Origin: WHSW01 sp963749365
Lineage (GTDB): Bacteria; Actinomycetota; Thermoleophilia; Solirubrobacterales; 70-9
Length of the DNA stretch: 64,000 nt
Reading direction: 5' to 3'
NCBI GenBank assembly: GCA_963749365.1
Contig: CAVVME010000003.1
Coordinates: 992,001 to 1,056,000 of the forward strand
The first letter of the stretch is position 1, and each line of letters starts with the position of its first letter. Shown in pieces: positions 48,647 through 58,279 of this stretch. The translations under genes and the position numbers were made by a program. The notes under the pieces were generated by a model. That model saw only the letters and a list, made by a program, of their open reading frames with translations, was not told the origin of the DNA and made no database searches.

Positions 48647-49599
48647 GCGGCCCGGCCCAAGCCTCGTTCGAAGAGCGCCTTGCCGGGGCGCACCGAGCGC
48701 TGGTGCTGGGCATCGGCGGTGGCGGCGACGTCGTCGGCGCGCTCGCCGCCGCTCGCCAGTGCGAGCAGCTGGGGACCCCGTTCGTGCTCGGCGGCGTCGC
48801 CTGGGAGCGGCTGCCGGTCGACCCCGTCCCCGGCCCGCGCTCGACCGCCGAGATCCTCGGCGGTGAGCCGATCGGCGACTGGGCGACGCTCTGCGGGGCC
48901 CGGACGACGACGCCCGAGGGGGTGCCGTTCAGCGAGGCGCACGTCGCCGCACACCTGGGCCAACCGACTGTCCTGATCGACATCACCGGCGGGCCGGCCG
49001 GCGCCGCGAAGGCGATCGCCGACACCACCGCGGCCCTCGATTGCGACCTCGTCGTGCTCGCCGACATCGGCGGTGACGCGATCGCGGACGGTTCGGAGCC
49101 GGGCCTCGGAAGCCCGCTCTGCGACGCGGTGATGATCGCGGCCGGGTTCGCGCTCGGCCCCCGCATCGAAGCGGTGCTCGCCGTGCTCGGCCCGGGCTGT
49201 GACGGCGAGCTCGAGCCCGACGAGGTGCTCTCCCGGGTTGCAGCGCTGGCCGCCGCGGGCGCCTGGATCGGCAGCTCGAGCGTGCGGATCGCCGAGGCCG
49301 ACGAGATCGAGATCGCGGCAGCGGCGACCGGGACCGAGGCGAGCGTGCAGATGGCGCGTTGCGCCCGCGGCGCAACCGGCCGCGCGCCGATCCGGGGCGG
49401 GCGCCGCAGCGTCCCGCTCGGTCCGCTGGGCGCGCTCGGCTTCTGGTTCGATCTCGCCTCGGCTGCCGCCGAGCTGCCGCTGGCGACGGCAGTGGCCACG
49501 AGTAATGACCTGGGCGCAGCGCGCGACGCGTTGGTCGAGCTCGGCGTCTCGACCGAGCTCGACTTCGAGCTGCGAACCGCGCCCACACGCTCGCCCTAG
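48643..49599 (+). CDS. DUF1152 family protein
   Basis: The core reads ALVLGIGGGGDVVGALAAARQCEQLG, PTVLIDITGGPAGAAKAIADTTAALDCDLVVLADIGGDAI and GLGSPLCDAVMIAA, matching DUF1152. The nucleotide-type loop GIGGGGDVVG and DIGGD are the clearest marks. The start is uncertain: no ATG/GTG exists between the DUF1802 stop and the core, so CTG 48643 (LSGPAQASFEERL) or GTG 48703, or a TTG far inside the previous gene (48517), must be used. Function unknown, possibly ligand-binding. Confidence 0.8.
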   Translation: MSGPAQASFEERLAGAHRALVLGIGGGGDVVGALAAARQCEQLGTPFVLGGVAWERLPVDPVPGPRSTAEILGGEPIGDWATLCGARTTTPEGVPFSEAHVAAHLGQPTVLIDITGGPAGAAKAIADTTAALDCDLVVLADIGGDAIADGSEPGLGSPLCDAVMIAAGFALGPRIEAVLAVLGPGCDGELEPDEVLSRVAALAAAGAWIGSSSVRIAEADEIEIAAAATGTEASVQMARCARGATGRAPIRGGRRSVPLGPLGALGFWFDLASAAAELPLATAVATSNDLGAARDALVELGVSTELDFELRTAPTRSP

Positions 49600-49629
49600 G
49601 CGTGGGATCACCCATCTAAGCTGAGATCG

Positions 49630-50421
49630 GTGGCCTGGGTCGAGACGGAATCGCTGAGCTTCACCGCCCGCCACGAGAGCGAGGACGAGGCCTGCGCCCA
49701 GCGAACCCTCGACCGGCTCGAGGATCTGAGACTGCGGCTCGAGGATCGCTTCGACGACGCGCCCGGGGGCGTGACCTTGATCGTCCACCCCTCTCCGGGC
49801 TGGCTCAACGCGGCGCACCCGTTCCTCCCCGCCGCCCGGCTCGCCGCCGCTCCGGCGGGGCGCCGCTATCTCGCCGGCTGGGCGATGGCCTCAGAGCTGC
49901 ACATCCTCAACGACGCCTACACCGACCGGCGCGCCGCCGGCGAGGACTCGCTCGCGGCGCTGCGCGGGACCGCCGAGCGGCTCTACGCGCAGATCGTGAT
50001 CGCAGCCAACAACACCCGGCTGCCACCCCCGTGGGGCCCGCGCAGGTTCGCCCGCTACGTGCGCTGGGCGTGGCTGATCGAGGGCGGGGCGCAGTACTTC
50101 GCCGGGCAGACGACGCTGCTGCGACCCGCGGTCAACACCCGCATGCGCCAGGGCAAGCCGCCAGCCTTCCCTCCCTCGGCTCGCGACGCGATCATCCTCG
50201 GCGGGACGATCTTCGACCTGCTCGAGGCCGAGCGAGGCCGCGATGCCTGCTCCGTGCTCGTTTCGAGGTTGCGCCGCGAAGGGCCCGAGAAAGCGATCGA
50301 GCTCGCCTTCGGCGCCCGGGTGCGCGAGGTCGAGCGCGAATGGCGGCGCTACCTGCGCGAGGACCTGCCGCGCGCCGGCAGCCCGGACGAGCTCGAGGTC
50401 GAGGACCCGTTCGCGATCTAG
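49630..50421 (+). CDS. hypothetical protein, 263 aa
   Basis: From GTG 49630. The protein begins AWVETESLSFTARHESEDEACAQRTLDRLEDLRLRLEDRF and has WLIEGGAQYFAG in the middle, then AREAxxx-like helices and a C-terminal WRRYLREDLPRAGSPDELEVEDPF. The lay-out (entry strand TESLSFTARH, then W-x-x-EG-x-A-x-Y-F) recalls MA-type metallopeptidases, but the position of HExxH has AANNTRLPP, so it is probably not an active peptidase. No named family. It converges with the zinc-ribbon gene with a 4-bp overlap. Confidence 0.7.
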   Translation: MAWVETESLSFTARHESEDEACAQRTLDRLEDLRLRLEDRFDDAPGGVTLIVHPSPGWLNAAHPFLPAARLAAAPAGRRYLAGWAMASELHILNDAYTDRRAAGEDSLAALRGTAERLYAQIVIAANNTRLPPPWGPRRFARYVRWAWLIEGGAQYFAGQTTLLRPAVNTRMRQGKPPAFPPSARDAIILGGTIFDLLEAERGRDACSVLVSRLRREGPEKAIELAFGARVREVEREWRRYLREDLPRAGSPDELEVEDPFAI

Positions 50422-50915
50422 ATCAGGGCCGAGACTGCCCAGACGATCAACGCGGCGATCGCCAGCGCGACCAGCAGCCCGGCGAGCAGTCGCAGGGGGC
50501 GCTGTTGGGCCGGTTGGGCCTCGAGCTCCCCGTTGCCACCGCCGGCGAGCAGCTCGCGGGCGGGCTCGTAGGCGGGCCGCGGGACGAGGATCTCGCGCGG
50601 CCCGGCGGCGAGGAAGTCGGGGACGTCGAAGCCGCGCGCTCGACGCTCGACGCTCGGAATCCCCTCCTCGAGCAGCATCCCCTGGATCAGCTCGGCCTCG
50701 GCCTGATTGCGCGCGAAGGCGGCCTTTACCAGCTCCCCGCCGGTGTAGCGGGGATCGACCTTACGGGCGCGCTCGTGGGACGCGGTGATCGGCTCCTCGT
50801 CGCCCCGACCGACGTAGACGAGCGGCATCGCGCAAGCAGGGCAGAAGCTCTCCGAGAGCCCGAACTTGCGAGCGCAGGTCGGGCAGGCGAGCGGCTCGAC
50901 GGCTTCACCGGGCAT
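50418..50915 (-). CDS. zinc ribbon - DUF2007 - membrane-anchor protein
   Basis: A 165-residue protein with three parts. An N-terminal zinc ribbon: C11-x2-C14 and C25-x2-C28 (LACPTCARKFGLSESFCPAC). A DUF2007-like (putative signal-transducing) domain: ELVKAAFARNQAEAELIQGMLLEEGIPSVERR, then REILVPRPAYEPARELL. A C-terminal membrane helix: LLAGLLVALAIAALIVWAVSAL. Its start overlaps the end of the Mec-like gene by 11 bp, so the two are coupled. Function unknown; a tail-anchored adaptor is one reading. Confidence 0.82.
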   Translation of the reverse strand: MPGEAVEPLACPTCARKFGLSESFCPACAMPLVYVGRGDEEPITASHERARKVDPRYTGGELVKAAFARNQAEAELIQGMLLEEGIPSVERRARGFDVPDFLAAGPREILVPRPAYEPARELLAGGGNGELEAQPAQQRPLRLLAGLLVALAIAALIVWAVSALI

Positions 50916-51300
50916 CGAGATCGACCTCTCGCACCTCGGCGCCGTCGATCTCGAACGCGCGCACGACCGGATCCGCCTCGGCGAGCGAGCAGATCACCCA
51001 GAGCACCCCGGGCCACCAGCGGGCGAGATTGACGTCGGTCTGCGATGGGCGCGCCTCGCTGTTCGGGTGTGAGTGGAAGATCGCGCCGATCTCCTCGCCC
51101 CGGCGCTCGATCTCGTTCGTGATCCGGATCTGGTCGCCGGAATCGATCTGAAACCGCATCGGGCTGGCGAACTCGTTCGCCGCCGGGAAATACGAGGTCA
51201 GCCGCCCATCGTCGCCGGCGATCATCCCGCAGCACTCGTTCGGCGCCTCGCCGCGCGCGTGCGCGATCAACTCGTCGATCAGTTCGGGCGTCACCCGCAC
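50905..51300 (-). CDS. JAMM/MPN+ metalloprotease, Mec-like
   Basis: A 131-residue zinc peptidase from GTG 51300. The JAMM set is complete: Glu22 in NECCG, His76-x-His78 in FHSHPNSEARPSQTD, and Asp89. The sequence order NECCGMIAG, FQIDSGDQIRITNEIE, IGAIFHSHP and SQTDVNLA resembles Mec (Rv1334), which releases cysteine from the sulfur carrier CysO. A cysM-like gene lies 12 kb away on the same strand, with a glycan island between. The gene could instead trim the CysO-like protein's tail (see findings). Confidence 0.9.
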   Translation of the reverse strand: MRVTPELIDELIAHARGEAPNECCGMIAGDDGRLTSYFPAANEFASPMRFQIDSGDQIRITNEIERRGEEIGAIFHSHPNSEARPSQTDVNLARWWPGVLWVICSLAEADPVVRAFEIDGAEVREVDLDAR

Positions 51301-51344
51301 GAGCCGAGGCTAGCAACGGGTCGATGCCGATCGGGACAGCCGCC

Positions 51345-52113
51345 TTAGAGGGTGAACTGCGCGAGCGGATGACCCGGGCCCGATGCAGCAACAGGCGAGC
51401 CGCGACCCAGAGCGTCTTCGTGCCGTAGATCGAGCTCGCCTTGAAGCTCACCGACGACGCCTCCTCGAAGTACTTCGTCGTCGACGGGGATCTCGCGCGA
51501 TGCGGAAGTCGAACGCGACCGCCTGCGCCAGCATCTCCGAGTCGAAGACGAAGTCGCGGCTGTTGCGCAGGAACGGCACGGTCTCGAGGAAGCGCCGGCT
51601 GAAGGCGCGATAGCCGGTGTGAGTACTCGGAGAGCTGCGGCCGGAAGACGCGGTTCTCGAGCGCGGTCAGGAAGCGGTTCGCGAGGCGCTTCCACCAGCG
51701 GCATCCCGCCCTCCCGCGCGCCGCCCGCGCGCAGCATGCGCGAGCCGAGCACGACGTCGGCCTCGCCGCGGAAGATGGGCTGATCACGATCTCGGGCAGG
51801 AACGTCGGGGTCGTACTGGCCGTCGGGATGGACCATGACGACGACGTCGGCGCCGCGCCGGAGCGCCTCCATGTAGCAGGTCTTCTGGTTGCCGCCGTAC
51901 CCGACGTTGTGCGGATGCGGGATGGTGACGAGCGGGATCGACTTCGCCGAGCCGCCGCGCGACCTCGACGCGTGTCGTCGCGAGCTCGGTCGTCGACGAG
52001 GATGATCTCGTCGACGAGGCCGCGCGGGATCGCCGACACGATCGGCTCGAGCGTCAGCGCCGCGTTGTAGGCCGGCATGACGACGACGTCTTCGGGCGGT
52101 AGATGTCAGGCAC
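51345..52113 (-). CDS. GT2 glycosyltransferase, frame-broken
   Basis: Recognisable over several frames. Reading from GTG 52113: VVVMPAYNAALTLEPIVSAIP, DEIILVDD, IPHPHNVGYGGNQKTCYMEALRRGADVVVMVHPDGQYDP (DGQYDP stands at the DxD site), FRGEADVVLGSRML, then WWKRLANRFLTALENRVFRPQLSEYS, REIPVDTKYFEEASSVSFKASSIYGTKTLW, ending PLAQFTL. This is a DPM1/WbaP-style family 2 enzyme of about 255 residues without C-terminal helices. Breaks are near 52085, 51960, 51780, 51700 and 51560. GTG overlaps the preceding methyltransferase stop by 8 bp. Confidence 0.8.
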
Positions 52114-53047
52114 GGCGGGCCTCGACGTAGACGCTGCCGCCGCGCCGCAAGCCTACCTCGATGAGCGCGGACGAGGAGCCGGCGGGGCACCATGATCGCG
52201 GCCGGCGATCGCGGCGACCCGGCGGCCGGCCGGATGCGCCCCGGCGGGCGGCGGGACTGCGGAGGCGTCGTAGAGATCGAGCCGTCCCGGCTGCGGGACG
52301 ATGTGTACAGAACACGACCTGGCCTCCCGTAGATAGCTGACTTCTCGACGTGGAGTCGAGAGGTCGAGCGAGCGACGAGCGCGTGGGCGGGGACGTGACC
52401 AGGTGTCGCGGGTAGATCGAGCGCCAGCGACGATGCCGAAGACGTGCCTGAAGGCTGTCGATGTTGGGGATGCGATGACGATCACGCCGCCGTCGCCCGA
52501 GCGGCGTGCGGCGTGCTCGACCGCGCTGCCAGCGTCGCGCAGATGCTCGAGCGAGTGCCAGAAGACGATCGCCGCCCAGCGCTCGTCGAGCTCGGCGAGC
52601 TCGATCGACGCGGACGTCCTCCCGGTTGGAATGCCGCTCGAGCCCGACCGCCATCCTGCCCTCGGCGCGCGAGCGCATCGAGTAGCGCCCCGTCCCCGGC
52701 TCCGACGTCGAGGATTGCCCCTTCGGGAGCGATCCGCGTCAGGCGCGTGCGAGCCGGCCGCGCAGGTAGGAGAGCAGGCGATCGCCAGATCCCGAGAATC
52801 GACCGGATCGAGGGCCGGTACCAGGAGCCATACGCTCGATTGAGCTCGACGTCGCTCGGCGGCGGCCATGCTGGTCTGAGCACCACATCGGGGGCATCCG
52901 AGCCGCCCGCTCGAGGGAGATGCCGTCGGCGTCGAAGGCGGCACCGCACCAGGCGCAGGCGCCGCTTCGAGCGTGCGGACGAGGGGCCTGCTGCCGAAAC
53001 GCTCCGGTGGGATGCGCGAGGTCGTCAGCACCGGGAATCCGTAGCAC
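52106..53047 (-). CDS. class I SAM methyltransferase with N-terminal zinc ribbon, frame-broken
   Basis: Pieces from three frames give about 310 residues. The N-terminus has CAWCGAAFDADGIS with a second Cys pair near MWCSD, a zinc ribbon. Then follow YGSWYRPSSGRF, the SAM motif GAILDVGAGDGALLDAL, WAAIVFWHSLEHLRDAGSAVEHAARR and VIVIASPN. This W-HSLEH-L-type methyltransferase is common in O-antigen and glycan loci. A C-terminal hydrophobic stretch ends VGLRRGGSVYVEARRA. Start GTG 53047, stop 52106. The surplus bases look like sequence errors. Confidence 0.75.
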
Positions 53048-53122
53048 GATTAGCGCCGCTGATGACCGTTCGCGGTTCAGGCGACCGCGCCGAGCCGGGC
53101 ATCGCCCGTATCCTCACCGATC

Positions 53123-54209
53123 GTGAGGCGCGTGCTGGTCACCGGGGGGGCCGGGTTCGTCGGCGCCAACCTCTGCGTGGCGCTCGCCGACCGCCATCCC
53201 GACTGGGAGCTGATCGCGCTCGACAACCTCCACCGGCCGCGGCTCGGAGCTCAACCTGCCGCGGCTCGAGGCCGCCGGGGTCCGAGTTCGTGCGCGCCGA
53301 CGTGCGCGACCGCGACGCGCTGCTCGGCGCTCGAGCCGATCGACGCGCTGGTCGAGTGCTCGGCCGAGCCCTCGGCGCTGGTCGGGATGACCGGCGATAC
53401 CGCCTATCCGTTCGAGACCAACCTCGTCGGCGCCTACAACTGCCTCGAGCTCGCGCGCCGCGACCGGGCCCAGTTCGTCTTCCTCTCGACCAGCCGCGTC
53501 TATCCCGTACCGGGCGCTCTCGGCGCTGCGCCTCGAGCGAGGCCGAGACCCGCTTCGAGCTCGCCGACGAGCAGCAGCTCGCGGGCGCCTCGGCGGCCGG
53601 GATCTCCGAGCGCTTTCCGCTCGACGGGCCCGCGGACGCTCTACGGGGCGACCAAGCTCGCCGCCGAGCTGCTGATCGCCGAGTACGCGGCCAACTTCGG
53701 GCTGCGCGACCGTGATCGACCGCTGCGGCGTGATCGCCGGGCCCGTGGCAGATGGGCACGCGTCGACCAGGGGGTGTTCACGTTCTGGCTGCTGCACCAC
53801 CACTTCGGGCGGCCGCTCGCCTACATCGGCTACGGCGGCGTCGGGCAAGCAGGTGCGCGACCTGCTGCACATCGACGACCTGGTCGAGCTGATCGACGAG
53901 CAGCTCGCCGACCCGGAGCGCTGGGACGGGTTCGTCGGCAACGTCGGCGGCGGGCGCGAGGGCAGCCTCTCGCTGCGCGAGACGACCGACGATCTGCCGC
54001 GAGCTGACCGGGAACGAGGTGCCGATCGAGCGCCGGCCGAGACGCCGCCCGGGCGACGTTCCGCTATACATCTCCGACTGCTCGCGGCTGTTCGAGCTCA
54101 CCGATTGGCGGCCGCGACGGGGCGCCGCGCGAGGTGCTCGCCGACATCCACGCGTGGGTGAGGAGCAACGAGGACGCGGTCGGCGGCGTCGCTCGGGTTC
54201 GCGCGATGA
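53123..54209 (+). CDS. NAD-dependent epimerase, CDP-tyvelose (paratose 2-) epimerase-like, frame-broken
   Basis: From GTG 53123: RVLVTGGAGFVGANLCVALADRHPDWELIALDNLH, then VECSAEPSALVGMTGDTAYPFETNLVGAYNCLELARR, FLSTSRVYPV, GISERFPLDGP and YGATKLAAELLIAEYAANFGL. The TGGAGFVG, Ser in STSR and Y-x3-K are all present across frames. The RGSELNLPRL-type loop and QVRDLLHIDDLVELI resemble CDP-paratose 2-epimerase. Removing single surplus bases near 53282, 53326 and elsewhere restores the family reading. The likely end is TGA 54207-54209, overlapping the next ATG. Confidence 0.8.
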
Positions 54210-54955
54210 AGCTCTCGGTCGTGATCCCCGCCCACAACGAGGCCGGCTCGATCGCCGCGACGCTGCGAGCGACCGTCGGCGCGCTCGAGCGAGGCCGGGA
54301 TCGAGCACGAGGTGCTGGTCATCGACGACGCCAGCGTCGACGGCACCGCCGGCCGTGGTCGAGGCGGTCGCCGCCGAGCACCCCCAGATCCGCTGCCTCC
54401 GCTCCCACCACCCGCGCGGCTTCGGCTTCACCGTGCGCGTCCGGGCTCGAGCGCTTCGAGCGGCGACGCGGTCGCGGTGATGATGGCCGACGGCTCCGAC
54501 GACCCGGCCGACCTGGTCCGCTACCACGCGCTGCTCGAGCAGGGCTACGACTGCGCGTTCGGCTCGCGCTTCGTCCCCGGCGTCGAGGTCCACGACTACC
54601 CGCGGTTGAAGCTGGTCGTCAACCGGCTCGCGAACTGGTTCGTCCGGGTGCTCTTCCGCCACGGCTACAACGACACCACCAACGCCTTCAAGGCCTACCG
54701 CCGCGAGGTGATCGAGACCGTCCAGCCGCTGCTCTCGCAACCACTTCAACCTCACCGTGGAGCTGCCGCTGAAGGCGATCGTCCGCGGCCACAGCTTCGC
54801 GGTGATCCCGATCTCCTGGCGCAACCGCACATCGGGGCGAGCAAGCTGGCGATGCAGGAGATGGGCAGCCGCTACCTGTTCATCGTCCTCTACGTCTTCC
54901 TCGAGCACCACCTGAGCCGCGGCGACTACAGGCGGCAGACGCTGACCGGACCCCT
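54206..54955 (+). CDS. GT2 glycosyltransferase, frame-broken
   Basis: From ATG 54206: MKLSVVIPAHNEAGSIAATLRA, VLVIDDASVDGTA, HPRGFGFTVR, MMADGSDDPADLVRYHALLEQGYDCAFGSRFVPG (DGSDD is the metal site), LANWFVRVLFRHGYNDTTNAFKAYRREVIE and, at the end, MGSRYLFIVLYVFLEHHLSRGDYRR. It is a DPM1-like, soluble family 2 transferase of about 250 residues. Breaks are near 54292, 54350, 54447, 54465, 54740 and 54825. The end is uncertain (54913-54960) and runs into the convergent membrane protein gene. It follows the epimerase with an ATGA overlap. Confidence 0.78.
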
Positions 54956-56595
54956 CGGCGACCAGCTCGAGCTCCCAGGGCTCGTCGAGCGGTCGGAGGG
55001 GATCGCCAGCCGCGAGGAGCCGGCCGGCAAGGCGACCGAGCTCGACCGGGAACTACTCCGAGGCGTAGCGGCGCAGGCGGCCCGTCGGCGCCGTCGGGCA
55101 GGGCGAGCGCGCCGCCGGCGCGGCAGCGAGAGGATCCTCGGCGCGCTCCGTCGACGAGCGGCGCGAACGTCAGGCACGACTCCCGGCAGGTCGGCCGGAC
55201 AGCGCGCTGACGGCCAGCGCGATCCGGAGCGCGCGGCGAGGACCTTGTCGGCCGCGACCCGGGCCGGCTCCGGCGCCGTCGGCCAGCTCGGACGAGTCGT
55301 AGGCGGGGGAGCCGAAGGCGTCGACCGCGGCGAGGTAGGAGCCCAGCGTCGAGGATGCCGACCGAGTCGAAGCCCGAGTTCTCGCTGGGTTAGGATGAAA
55401 TCGGGGGCGACGGTGTCCGCCGCGATCTCCAGCGCCGCCAGGCCGCCTCCGCGACAGTGATCGCGAACTCCCGTTGGGATCGGTACCCGTCCCGGAGCGA
55501 GCAAGCCTCCCAGCACGGCCGCCGCACGCACGACGATCACGCCGCGCCCACGGCGCCGTCCGAACGCCCCGCAACAGCTCGGCGCCGATCAGCAGCAGAA
55601 GCACGGCGCCGACGTACTGATAGCGGGAGGAGGTCGGCGTCGCGCAGGGAACGGCATTCGGCGCCGCCAGGAACCAGAAGGCGAGCGCCACACGAGCGCG
55701 ATCCAGACGCCCTGCGGGATCGCGGCAGACGCTCGAATCCTTAGCCCGCCACAACCAGAGCCGCAATCAGCAGGGCCCGCCCCCAGTCGAGCGGGGTGAG
55801 CGAGGCTCCGTCCGGAGGTCCGCGAGGCCGAGCAGCGACGAGATGCTCGAGGCGAACCCGTCGAGCACGTAGCTCGCGCTCGCGCCGATGTTCGTCCAGG
55901 CTGAGGTGCTCGTCGGCTGTCGTGCCCCCAGCCGAGCCACCAGAAGCCGTAGAGAACAGCCGGCACGGGAGCGACGTATGCCCTGCGCGGCGCCGATCCG
56001 TGCCTCAGCGCAACCCGCATCGCGGCACCTGCGACGAAGGCGAGCCCGAGGCTCGAGAACGACAGCGAGGCGACCAGCAGGACGCAGCCCAGCAGGTCGC
56101 CGCGCCGATCGTCACGGTCGAGCGCCAGCAGCGCCCCGAGCCCGCAGGCCATCGAGCCGAAGAACCCAATCTGGAACGCGAGCAGCAGGTCGTCGTACGC
56201 CGCGCCAAGAAAGAGCACCAGAACACTCCCGCGAGCGCCAGCCAGGCCCCGACGCGGCCGCGCAGATAGACGAAAAGGAGCACCACGCTTGCGAGAAAGA
56301 CGGTGATCGACGCAAGCTGGAACGGTGCTGGCGACTCCATTCCGAACGTATGCTGAATCAGCTTGAAGACAGCCATCGGCGCGATCACCGGATGCTCGTT
56401 GTAAGGCTCAAGAAAAACTTCCGGCGAGGATCCCGGTCGGTGAAGGAGCACGTCCCAGTGATCGAGCGAAAAGCTGATCTGCGACCCCAGGATGACCAGG
56501 ATGACGCCAGACGTTGCCGCCCAGCCGGCGAGCAGCAGGGTCGCCAGGTCGACGCCACGTCGGATGCTCGTTTCGGTGACATGAGTTGCGCTCAT
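54926..56595 (-). CDS. polytopic membrane protein A, GT-C-like, frame-broken
   Basis: About 555 residues over several frames, starting at ATG 56595 (MSATHVTETSIRRGVDLATLLLAGW). Membrane helices alternate with SLDHWDVLLHRPGSSPEVFLEPYNEHPVIAP; the acidic loop EPYNEH is in the place where GT-C enzymes carry catalytic acids. The end of the soluble C-terminal domain has FGSPAYDSSELA and RGPVSVCRL. Two paralogues follow: 56601-58225 and 59365-61102. It is probably a membrane glycosyltransferase or flippase-like protein of surface glycan assembly (inference). Not matched to a named family. Confidence 0.65.
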
Positions 56596-56600
56596 AGCGG

Positions 56601-58225
56601 TCACAGGGGACAGACTGTCACCGGCCCCGCTGCAGTCAGCTCGAGCTCCCACGGCTCCGACGAGCGGTCGGTGGGGATCTCGAGCAATGACTCGCCCTCG
56701 GGAAGCGCGCCGATCTCGACCGGAAACGACTCCGACGCGTAGCGGCGCAGCCGCCCCTCGGCCCCGGGCGGGAGCGCGAAAGCCGCTCCACCGGTCGGCA
56801 GCTCGAGGACGCGCGGCTCGTGCCCGCCCGCGGACGAGCTCAGGCAAGCAGCGGGCAGCGGGCCGTTCAGTGGCTCGAACTCGAGCCCCAGGGCGCTCGC
56901 GACCACCTTGTCGGCCGCCGCGCGTGCCGACTCGGGCGCGGAGGGGAGTTCGTCGACCGAGTACGCGGGGGAGCCGAACTCGTCAACGGCGGAGAGATAG
57001 GACTCGGCGTCGACGAGGGTGAAATAGTCGAAGTCCGAGTTCTCGGCCGTGAGCAGGAACTCGGGCTCGACCGGGTCGCGCGCGATCTCGAGACCGCCGG
57101 TGCCGCCGCGAACGACGGCCGGATACCCCTCGAGGTTCCGGAACGCGTCGCGAAGCGCCGCCAGGTTGCCGAGGGTCGCGAGCCCCGAGCAGGCGAAGAC
57201 GACGATCAGAGCCGTGCGACCGGGCCGAACCCCGCGCAGCAGCTCCGCGGCGATCAGGAGCAGGAGGACGACGCCGATGAACATGGTAGCGGCTCGGGGT
57301 CGGCGGGCGGTAGATGCGGTGTTGAGCGCGGCCAGGAGCCAGAAGGTCACCGCGATCGCGACGTCACCCAAACCGACCGCGGCACCCGGCCCAGGTGTCG
57401 CAGGCGGACCCCGGCGAGCACAGCGCGACGAGCAGCAACGGCAGGCCCCAGTTGAGCGACGTGACCTCGGGCTGGTCGCGGCCTGTCGAGGCCGAGCCGC
57501 GAGGCGATGCTGGAGCCAAAGCCGTCGACCACGTACGCGGGGCTGGCCGAGAGGTTGTCGAAGTGAGACTGGTTCCCGGCCTCGCGGCCGCAGCCGAGCC
57601 ACCAGAGGCACCAGAGCGCGAACGGGACAGCGACGACGTATGCGCGGCGCCAGCGATCGGGGCGCAAGCCACCTCGACCGCGACGCCAGCCGCGAACGGG
57701 AGCCCGAGCAGGAGAAGCTGAGCGAGAGCGCCAGCAGCCCGCAAGCGAACAGGTCGCCGGCGCGATCGCCTCGATCGAGCGCCAACAGCATCCCGAGCCC
57801 AGCGGCCATCGAGCCGAAGTAGCCGATTTGAAACGGCGCCAGCAGGTCGTCCCACGAGGTGCCGAGGAAGAGGACGGGATCGCTCCCGCGAGCGCCAGCC
57901 AGGGACCGACCCGACGCCGCAGGTAGACGAAGAGCAGCGCCGCGCCGGCGAGGAACACCGCCACCGCTGCGAGGTGGTAGGCGGGCACCGAGTCCATCCC
58001 GACCGTGACCTGGATCGCCTTCTAGATCACCACCGGCGCGAGCGCGATGTGCTCGTCGTGGGGGTTGAGAAGGTCGTCGAGCGTCAGACCGCGGCGATGC
58101 AGGAGGAGGGCCCATTCGTCGAGCAAGAAAGTGAGCTGCGAGACGAGGACCAGCAGCAGCACCGCCGAGGCGGACGACGCGCCGCGAACAGGGAACGGCA
58201 GGCTCGATCCGCCGCGCGCGTACAT
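56601..58225 (-). CDS. polytopic membrane protein B, GT-C-like, with in-frame TAG
   Basis: About 540 residues from ATG 58225. Helix 1, then WALLLHRRGLTLDDLLNPHDEHIALAPVVI followed by an in-frame TAG (58024-58022) where paralogues have Phe or Tyr (VFK/VYK). The same frame resumes KAIQVTVGMDSVPAYHLAAVAVFLAG. Next come FVYLRRRVGPWLALAG, SWDDLLAPFQIGYFGSMAAGLGMLLALDRGDRAGDLF and LLLIAAELLRGVRPG. The C-terminal domain is intact: SAVDEFGSPAYSVDEL, AADKVVA, RLRRYASESFPVEIG and AGPVTVCPL. More surplus bases break the frame near 57870, 57720, 57500 and 57390. Confidence 0.65.
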
Positions 58226-58279
58226 CGGTCGCGGCGCCGCCCACTCCGCTCACCGGTAGCCTGTGCGCCCGGGAGGCCG

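Noticed and set aside
49630..50421. Metallopeptidase call for the 263-residue protein
   Set aside because: HExxH is missing; only the surrounding W-x-x-EG-x-A-x-Y-F pattern is peptidase-like.
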